Assembly (NCBI GenBank): GCA_949487135.1
Contig: CATAJQ010000031.1
Coordinates: 1 to 64,000 of the forward strand
Reading direction: 5' to 3'
DNA: 64,000 nt
Source: Cellvibrionales bacterium UBA7375
GTDB lineage: Bacteria; Pseudomonadota; Gammaproteobacteria; Pseudomonadales; Porticoccaceae
Of this stretch, positions 58,736 to 64,000 are shown in pieces. Below the pieces are notes generated by a model that was given only the letters and a program-made list of their open reading frames with translations, did no database searches and was not told the origin of the DNA. The position numbers were made by a program, and so were the translations under genes. Every line of letters begins with the position of its first letter. Position 1 is the stretch's first letter.

Positions 58736-58751
58736 TGCACATAGCGTGCCA
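58736..58751 (-). promoter_or_regulatory. Sigma-54-type promoter of glnK-amtB
   Basis: On the minus strand TGGCAC-N5-GTGCA matches TGGCAC-N5-TTGCA with one mismatch and correct GG/GC spacing. The leader would be about 175 nt. Confidence 0.72.
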
Positions 58752-58844
58752 ACTTTTTAAAATAATGGAAAACCGCCATCATATAAGTAAAAAAAGCTCA
58801 AATTTACTAATAATTAGTGCTTAAAAGTTTGCATCAAAACAATA

Positions 58845-58861
58845 TGCACCATTTTGGTTCG
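58845..58861. promoter_or_regulatory. NtrC-type binding site
   Basis: TGCACCATTTTGGTTCG agrees with the NtrC palindrome TGCACCAWWWTGGTGCA at 15 of 17 bases. It lies about 100 nt upstream of the sigma-54-type promoter, a normal enhancer distance. Confidence 0.75.
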
Positions 58862-58959
58862 TTTTTGTTTATCCAAAGCACCTATTTGGTTAGCCTTAAA
58901 TTACTATGATAAGCCCAGAGAAATTTGCTACAGTAAAACCAGACAAGGAACATATACCT

Positions 58960-59205
58960 ATGAAACCAGAAGACTTTTACCAGCAGTTAAAAGACCAACT
59001 CGATTCAGCCATGACTGGCTCTAAAGCACTCAACTCTGAGGCAATGACCTATCTTCAAGCGGCAACCAATAATCTTTTTGATAAATTTGATATTGTTTCT
59101 AGAGAAGAGTTTGACGCGCAAAAAGCCGTTCTTGCTCGCTCAAGGGAAAAAATCACGCAGCTTGAACAAAAACTAGCTGAACTGGAAAAAACATTGGCAG
59201 GCTAG
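58960..59205 (+). CDS. ubiK: Ubiquinone biosynthesis accessory factor UbiK
   Basis: An 81-residue BMFP-domain protein. N-terminal amphipathic segment DFYQQLKDQLDSAM, then FDIVSREEFDAQKAVLARSREKITQLEQKLAELE, the typical C-terminal coiled coil. UbiK partners with UbiJ (22.2 kb) in aerobic ubiquinone synthesis. An AAGGAA site precedes this ATG; an in-frame ATG at 58906 is possible. Confidence 0.92.
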   Translation: MKPEDFYQQLKDQLDSAMTGSKALNSEAMTYLQAATNNLFDKFDIVSREEFDAQKAVLARSREKITQLEQKLAELEKTLAG

Positions 59206-59236
59206 TCGGCACCACAGCAATCTAGAGGGACAATGG

Positions 59237-60733
59237 ATGTCACTTTCTACGGTTAATACCCGCGCCAAGTTAGGCTTGCAGGCACCTCTAGTCTCTGTTG
59301 AGGTGCATCTTTCAAACGGATTGCCGGCATTTAACATTGTTGGCTTGCCCGAAGCCGCTGTAAAAGAGAGCAAGGACCGTTTTCGCAGCGCTATTATCAA
59401 CTCAAAGTTTGAATTCCCCAATCGGCGCATTACCGTTAACCTAGCCCCTGCCGAATTACCCAAAACGGGGAGTCGCTTTGACCTAGCCATTGCCATTGGA
59501 ATTTTGGCAGCTTCAGATCAAGTACCCAAGCAGCTTATTGAACAACATGAATTTATTGGCGAATTAGCCTTATCGGGAGAACTGCGCGGCGTTGAAGCTA
59601 TTCTCCCTGCAGTAATAGCCTGTGCAACTGCGGATAGACATATTATTATCAGCCCACAGAATGCCGATGAAGCCTCATTTGTTGACACTGTTACTGTACT
59701 TGCCGCAACTAATCTTCTGCAAGTTACCGCCCACCTCCATCAAGTGCAGCCTATAGCATCATGGGGTAAAAAAACTGCAAATAATCATGCACAGCAACCT
59801 GAGATACGCGATGTGATTGGACAGAAGCAAGCTAAACGCGCGCTAGAAATTGCTGCCTGCGGTGGCCATCATCTGTTGTTGTTTGGGCCACCGGGCACCG
59901 GAAAATCGATGTTAGCCAGCCGCTTAGGGGGTATTCTTCCGCTAATGACCAATCATCAAGCATTGCAGGTCGCCTCTATACTCTCACTCGCAAATAAGAA
60001 TTTAGATCGCGATATGCTCGAGCGACCATTTCGCTCGCCTCATCATAGTGCTTCGGCTATTGCTATCGTCGGCGGTGGCAGTTCACCAAAGCCGGGGGAA
60101 ATTTCCCTTGCCCATGAGGGAGTTCTATTTCTTGATGAATTTCCAGAGTTTCAACGATCTGTTGTAGAAATGTTACGTGAACCTCTAGAATCGGGTGAAA
60201 TCAACATCTCGCGCGCCACAGCACAACTTACCTTCCCTGCCCAATTCCAACTGATAGCAGCAATGAATCCATGCCCCTGTGGCTACATGGGAAGTGACCG
60301 CTGTCATTGCAGCGCAGAAAAAATAGCCCGTTACCAAAGTAAAATATCCGGCCCTATATTGGATCGCATTGATCTCCATATACCAGTAACCAATATTAAA
60401 AATAAGCAATTATTTCAGACACAGGGACAGCAAGGAGAATCTAATCAGCAAATTAGCCAAAGAGTCAATCGGGCAAGGTCAATACAGATGGCTAGACAGG
60501 GGCTTATTAATTCGAGACTTGATAACCAACAACTTAAAAAAGTATGCCCGCTAAATCAACAACAACAGGATTTTTTAGATCAGGCTATTAATAGCTATAA
60601 ACTTTCTACCAGAAGTTTTCACCGTTTACTTAAGGTTGCGCGAAGTATTGCAGATTTAGCCGAACTACAGTTTCCCGATATTGCGCAGTATCAAGAAGCC
60701 CTTAGTTACCGCAGTCAGTTTAATACCCATTAA
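59237..60733 (+). CDS. comM: ComM/YifB family Mg-chelatase-like AAA+ ATPase
   Basis: A 498-residue protein whose best-known member, ComM, is a branch-migration helicase that aids recombination in natural transformation. N-terminal Lon-like domain (GLPAFNIVGLPEAAVKESKDRFRSAI), Walker A GPPGTGKS (217-224), Walker B GVLFLDEFPEF, zinc motif CPCGYMGSDRCHC and a C-terminal YifB domain (SYKLSTRSFHRLLKVARSIADL). Adjacent to ubiK, as in Pseudomonas. Confidence 0.96.
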   Translation: MSLSTVNTRAKLGLQAPLVSVEVHLSNGLPAFNIVGLPEAAVKESKDRFRSAIINSKFEFPNRRITVNLAPAELPKTGSRFDLAIAIGILAASDQVPKQLIEQHEFIGELALSGELRGVEAILPAVIACATADRHIIISPQNADEASFVDTVTVLAATNLLQVTAHLHQVQPIASWGKKTANNHAQQPEIRDVIGQKQAKRALEIAACGGHHLLLFGPPGTGKSMLASRLGGILPLMTNHQALQVASILSLANKNLDRDMLERPFRSPHHSASAIAIVGGGSSPKPGEISLAHEGVLFLDEFPEFQRSVVEMLREPLESGEINISRATAQLTFPAQFQLIAAMNPCPCGYMGSDRCHCSAEKIARYQSKISGPILDRIDLHIPVTNIKNKQLFQTQGQQGESNQQISQRVNRARSIQMARQGLINSRLDNQQLKKVCPLNQQQQDFLDQAINSYKLSTRSFHRLLKVARSIADLAELQFPDIAQYQEALSYRSQFNTH

Positions 60734-60816
60734 AAACCAATAGCACAGAGTTAATTGATGATTAAATGGTTAAAATTAGTAATAATCTCTTAACCAATAT
60801 TATTTGAGACTCATCA

Positions 60817-61143
60817 ATGCCAAATAAAGAATCGCGTCTTGTGTACTCCACCGAAACTGGTCGTATAAAGCAACAAAGCGAACCCAGCCCATCGTTACAA
60901 TCCGATGGCATTATTCGTATTCGCCGAGAAACTAAAGGCCGAAAAGGCAAAGGCGTTACCACCATCAGCGGATTTGATTTGGAAGCAGACAAGTTAAAGG
61001 CTTTGGCAAAACAGCTTAAAAAGAGCTGCTCTACGGGCGGCACTGTAAAAGATGGCGTTATTGAAATTCAGGGCGATCACCGCGAAACATTAAAACAGCA
61101 ATTAGAAAAAATGGGGCACCCCGTTAAATTGGCTGGCGGCTAG
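60817..61143 (+). CDS. yciH: SUI1/eIF1-like translation factor (YciH type)
   Basis: A 108-residue protein with a disordered N-terminus and an SUI1 domain (about 30-105): IIRIRRETKGRKGKGVTTISGFD, KKSCSTGGTVKDGVIEIQGDHRETLKQQLEKMG. Bacterial YciH influences initiation fidelity in vitro. Its TAG overlaps the GTG start of the next gene. Confidence 0.95.
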   Translation: MPNKESRLVYSTETGRIKQQSEPSPSLQSDGIIRIRRETKGRKGKGVTTISGFDLEADKLKALAKQLKKSCSTGGTVKDGVIEIQGDHRETLKQQLEKMGHPVKLAGG

Positions 61144-63038
61144 TGAGTATGGAATCTAAAACCGCTCTACCATTTGGCACTTGGCCATCATCATTAAGCG
61201 CAGAAAAAGTTGCCAGCGCTGCACCTAAGATAAATCATATCCAATGCTGCAATCACCTAGTTACTTGGGTAGAAAGCCGACCCAATGAGGGTGGTAGAAA
61301 TGTAATTATTGGCCGCAGTAAAAACGGATTGATAAAAGACCTGATTCCAGCACCCTATAGCCACTATAGTCGTGTGCATGAATATGGCGGCATGGCTTAC
61401 GCGTTATCAGAAAATAGTATCTATTTTGTCAACGCTTCCGATCAGCGTATTTACCAGCAACAATTTGGTACTACAACCCCAGTAGCCATTACTGAATCTG
61501 GCCCTCGCTTTGCCGATTTGATAATCGATAGTGTTAACCATCGACTAATTGCCGTTTGTGAGCAACATGATGAAACGACTGAACCAGAAAACTATTTGGT
61601 CGGTATTTCACTTGCAGCAGGCAACATGCAGATAACCCCGCTTGCCAGAGGCGCTGATTTTTATGCTTACCCACGAATCAGCCCGGATGGAAAAAGCCTG
61701 TGTTGGATAGAATGGAATCATCCCAATATGCCATGGGACAGCACCCAACTGTGGCAGGCAGATATTCATAACCATTGCCTTGAGAACAAACGACTAATAG
61801 CAGGAGGCGATGGACTTGAAGCTATATTTCAACCTCAGTGGTCGCCAGACAATCGATTATACTATGTCTCTGATCGCAATAACTGGTGGAATATATACTC
61901 TGCCGACCATGGAGTTATTGTTGATATGCCCGCTGAATTTGCTACACCTCTGTGGCAATTTGGCATGTCAACTTATGATTTTATAGACGCCAATACAATT
62001 GGCTGCCTGTGGACTCAGCAAGGCGTTTGGTATTGCGGCTTTGTGGATATTGCCAAGGGTACATTGCAACCAGTGGCGAGCACCTATAAATCGATGCAAG
62101 CTGCTTGCTGTGATTCCGGTGGCTTATATATGGTGGCTGGCGCGCCCGATATTGCCGATCAAGTGGTTACTGTTTCGCAAAAGGGTATGGTCGAGGCTAT
62201 CTATTCCCCCTCAAATCTTAATATAGCCACCGAAGACCTTGCTAAACCAGAATCTATAAGTTTCCCAACGGCAAATAACACCAGCGTTCAGGCATTTTTT
62301 TACCCTCCAACTAATAGTCAATATCGTGGTGAAGACAACCAACTACCGCCCGTTATCGCCATCTGTCATGGTGGACCCACAGGTGCTACTGACTGCAGTT
62401 TAAATTTAAAAATTCAGTATTGGACGAACAGAGGCTTTGCCGTAGTGGATATCAATTACCGTGGCAGTACCGGTTTTGGCAGGTATTATCGCGATGCGTT
62501 AAATGGCGCCTGGGGGCTAGCGGATATCGAAGACACTCAATACGCCATTAAGTTTTTAACTACACAGCAAAAAGTTGACCCACAGCGATGTATTATTCGT
62601 GGCAGCAGTGCCGGTGGCTATACAGTATTATCGGCGCTTACCTTCACAGATACTTTTAAGGCAGGAGCAAGCCTTTACGGCATTGGCAACCTTGAAACCC
62701 TGGCTAGTGATACCCATAAATTTGAATCGCGCTACTTAGACAAATTAGTTGGGCCCTACCCTGAACAAAAAGCTATTTATCAACAGCGATCACCGATTAA
62801 TCATATAGACCAACTTAACTGCCCAGTGATATTTCTGCAGGGCTTAGAAGATAAGGTAGTACCCCCCAATCAAGCGGAGCTGATGGTAAATAGCCTTAAG
62901 AAAAAAGGTATTCCTGTAGTTTATGTTAAATTTCCCGACGAGGGTCATGGCTTTCGAAAAGCGGAAAACATTATTCGCGCCATGCAAGCTGAGCTCGATT
63001 TTTATTGCGATGTATTTGATTTGGCGCAAAGGTCCTAA
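61143..63038 (+). CDS. S9-family serine peptidase (prolyl oligopeptidase type)
   Basis: A 631-residue peptidase with an N-terminal beta-propeller (about 30-365) and a C-terminal alpha/beta hydrolase. Ser489 in GSSAG, Asp in GLEDKVVPP, His602 in DEGHGF form the triad; PPVIAICHGGPTG and VDINYRGSTGFGRYYRDALNGAWG are S9C motifs. No signal peptide, so probably cytosolic. The start is GTG in TAGTG. Substrate unknown. Confidence 0.93.
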   Translation: MSMESKTALPFGTWPSSLSAEKVASAAPKINHIQCCNHLVTWVESRPNEGGRNVIIGRSKNGLIKDLIPAPYSHYSRVHEYGGMAYALSENSIYFVNASDQRIYQQQFGTTTPVAITESGPRFADLIIDSVNHRLIAVCEQHDETTEPENYLVGISLAAGNMQITPLARGADFYAYPRISPDGKSLCWIEWNHPNMPWDSTQLWQADIHNHCLENKRLIAGGDGLEAIFQPQWSPDNRLYYVSDRNNWWNIYSADHGVIVDMPAEFATPLWQFGMSTYDFIDANTIGCLWTQQGVWYCGFVDIAKGTLQPVASTYKSMQAACCDSGGLYMVAGAPDIADQVVTVSQKGMVEAIYSPSNLNIATEDLAKPESISFPTANNTSVQAFFYPPTNSQYRGEDNQLPPVIAICHGGPTGATDCSLNLKIQYWTNRGFAVVDINYRGSTGFGRYYRDALNGAWGLADIEDTQYAIKFLTTQQKVDPQRCIIRGSSAGGYTVLSALTFTDTFKAGASLYGIGNLETLASDTHKFESRYLDKLVGPYPEQKAIYQQRSPINHIDQLNCPVIFLQGLEDKVVPPNQAELMVNSLKKKGIPVVYVKFPDEGHGFRKAENIIRAMQAELDFYCDVFDLAQRS

Positions 63039-63039
63039 T

Positions 63040-63543
63040 ATGTCGCGTTACAGACCCCCTCCCCCGAAAAGCTCGGCCTATATTACCGCCGAAGGTGCCG
63101 CCAAATTACGCGCCGAAGTCCGTCAATTATGGAAAGTGGAACGTCCTCAAGTCACCCAAGTGGTGCATGAGGCGGCAAAAAATGGTGACCGCTCAGAAAA
63201 TGGCGACTATATTTATGGCAAGCGGCGTTTGCGCGAAATTGATAGCCGTGTGCGTTACTTAAGTAAACGACTTGAAAATGCCACTATTGTTGAGGATAAG
63301 CCAAGAGATACCTCGGCGGTATATTTTGCGGCTTGGGTCACCCTAGAAGATCAGGACAACCCTGATGCACCACCCCAACGACTGCGTTTAGTTGGCTCTG
63401 ATGAAATCGATGCAGAGCAAAATTGGATTAGTATTGATTCGCCTTTGGCGCGAGCCCTAATAGGCAAGTCTGTCGATGACGAAGTTCAGGTAACAACACC
63501 AGAGGGTGAACGCTATTTTGTTATTGTTGCCATTAATTATTAA
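63040..63543 (+). CDS. greB: Transcription elongation factor GreB
   Basis: A 167-residue factor that rescues backtracked RNA polymerase. The tip of the N-terminal coiled coil has the acidic pair in KNGDRSENGDYIYGKRRLREID, and the C-terminal FKBP-like domain has VGSDEIDAEQNWISIDSPLARALIGKSVDDEV. The ATG is 1 nt after the S9 peptidase stop; a longer frame to 62923 lies inside that gene and is rejected. Confidence 0.97.
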   Translation: MSRYRPPPPKSSAYITAEGAAKLRAEVRQLWKVERPQVTQVVHEAAKNGDRSENGDYIYGKRRLREIDSRVRYLSKRLENATIVEDKPRDTSAVYFAAWVTLEDQDNPDAPPQRLRLVGSDEIDAEQNWISIDSPLARALIGKSVDDEVQVTTPEGERYFVIVAINY

Positions 63544-63632
63544 CCCAATATGTAGTCAATACTTTGAAATTTTATAGATATGGCATTCCAAAAGGCAAAT
63601 TTATTATCTATCCCCATAAAAACAAGATATTT

Positions 63633-64000
63633 CTAGGGCGATAGTCGAGAAATATCCCAGCTATCGTCATTTAACTGATAGCGAAATCTGTCGTGTAAGC
63701 GTTTCTCGCCACCCTGCCAAAACTCAATTTCAGTCGGCACAATACGATAACCTCCCCAGAAATCTGGCAGAGGTACATCACCGTTTGAAAACTGTTCTTT
63801 TAGCTTGTTAAATTCATTCTCTAAAGTCTGCCTTGAGTCAATTACACTACTTTGCTTTGATGCCCAGGCACCTAGCTGACTTTCAACGGGTCGACTCAAA
63901 AAGTAGTTTAAAACCTCGTCTCTTGGCAACGACTCAGCACAACCGCCAACAATGACCTGCCGATCTAACTGCAACCAAGGAAAATGTAAACTCACTTTTT
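63633..64000 (-). CDS. pdxH: Pyridoxamine 5'-phosphate oxidase, C-terminal part (cut by window edge)
   Basis: About 122 residues of the FMN-dependent oxidase that forms pyridoxal 5'-phosphate. Visible motifs: [77 protein letters not shown], and the end [11 protein letters not shown]. The frame runs off the right edge; GTG at 63993-63995 is an internal Val, not a start. Confidence 0.94.
   Translation of the reverse strand, partial: KVSLHFPWLQLDRQVIVGGCAESLPRDEVLNYFLSRPVESQLGAWASKQSSVIDSRQTLENEFNKLKEQFSNGDVPLPDFWGGYRIVPTEIEFWQGGEKRLHDRFRYQLNDDSWDISRLSP

Noticed and set aside
62923..63039. N-terminal extension of greB
   Set aside because: It overlaps the S9 peptidase end and lacks GreB-like residues; ATG at 63040 gives the typical MSRYRPP start.

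Overview
The window looks like chromosome from a marine, heterotrophic gammaproteobacterium, probably of the Cellvibrionales/SAR92 type. That placement is inference, from moderate-to-low GC by eye, Pseudomonas-like gene orders (alaS-lysC-csrA-tRNA-Ser, recA-recX, pncC, mutS-fdxA, hslVU-ubiE-ubiJ-ubiB-hisI-hisE-tatABC, ribF-ileS-lspA-fkpB-ispH), two large TonB-dependent receptors and a full Entner-Doudoroff operon. Almost all of it is core genome. The one clearly mobile feature is a tyrosine recombinase at the left edge, sitting against the 3' end of tRNA-Ser(GCU) and bracketed by an 89-bp perfect inverted repeat that contains the tRNA end.

Layout. 0-1.6 kb: integrase and tRNA-Ser. 1.8-12.6 kb: csrA, lysC, alaS, a HIT protein, a Trm112-like protein, an M23 peptidase, recX, recA (with a LexA box), pncC and the divergent mutS. 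12.7-16.1 kb: fdxA, tRNA-Arg, a DUF481 outer-membrane protein, a transglycosylase lipoprotein, a CvfB-like S1 protein, and tRNA-Val plus tRNA-Asp with a strong promoter. 16.4-18.9 kb: a TonB receptor of unknown ligand. 19-26.4 kb: hslVU behind a sigma-32-like promoter, then ubiquinone, histidine and Tat genes (tatA is only 55 codons). 26.4-30.6 kb: a minus-strand thiamine salvage operon under a TPP riboswitch (TonB receptor, thiamine-binding protein, PnuT-type transporter, thiamine kinase-like protein), with msrB translationally coupled at its end. 30.8-33.5 kb: a 70-residue orphan, an XRE regulator and acs.

33.6-44.7 kb is the central carbon block: hexR, gapA-pyk, the edd-glk-eda-zwf-pgl operon and pgi. 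HexR-type palindromes (TTGTAA-N5-TTACAA) sit at gapA and in the edd/pgi intergenic region. The hexR gene itself is frameshifted: the reading frame stops after an A7 run, and the missing end of the SIS domain is plainly readable in another frame immediately downstream. The regulon's operators are present while its regulator appears broken, unless slippage or a sequencing error explains it. This is the most notable observation in the window.

44.7-52.6 kb holds ispH, fkpB, lspA, ileS, ribF, murJ and rpsT. 52.7-56.4 kb holds thrC, hom and dsbC. 56.4-58.9 kb is a nitrogen block with two P-II genes flanking amtB, preceded by a sigma-54-type promoter, an NtrC-type site and a leader hairpin. 58.9-64 kb holds ubiK, comM, a SUI1-like gene, an S9 peptidase, greB, and a pdxH cut by the window edge. 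No CRISPR array, rRNA or insertion sequence was seen.
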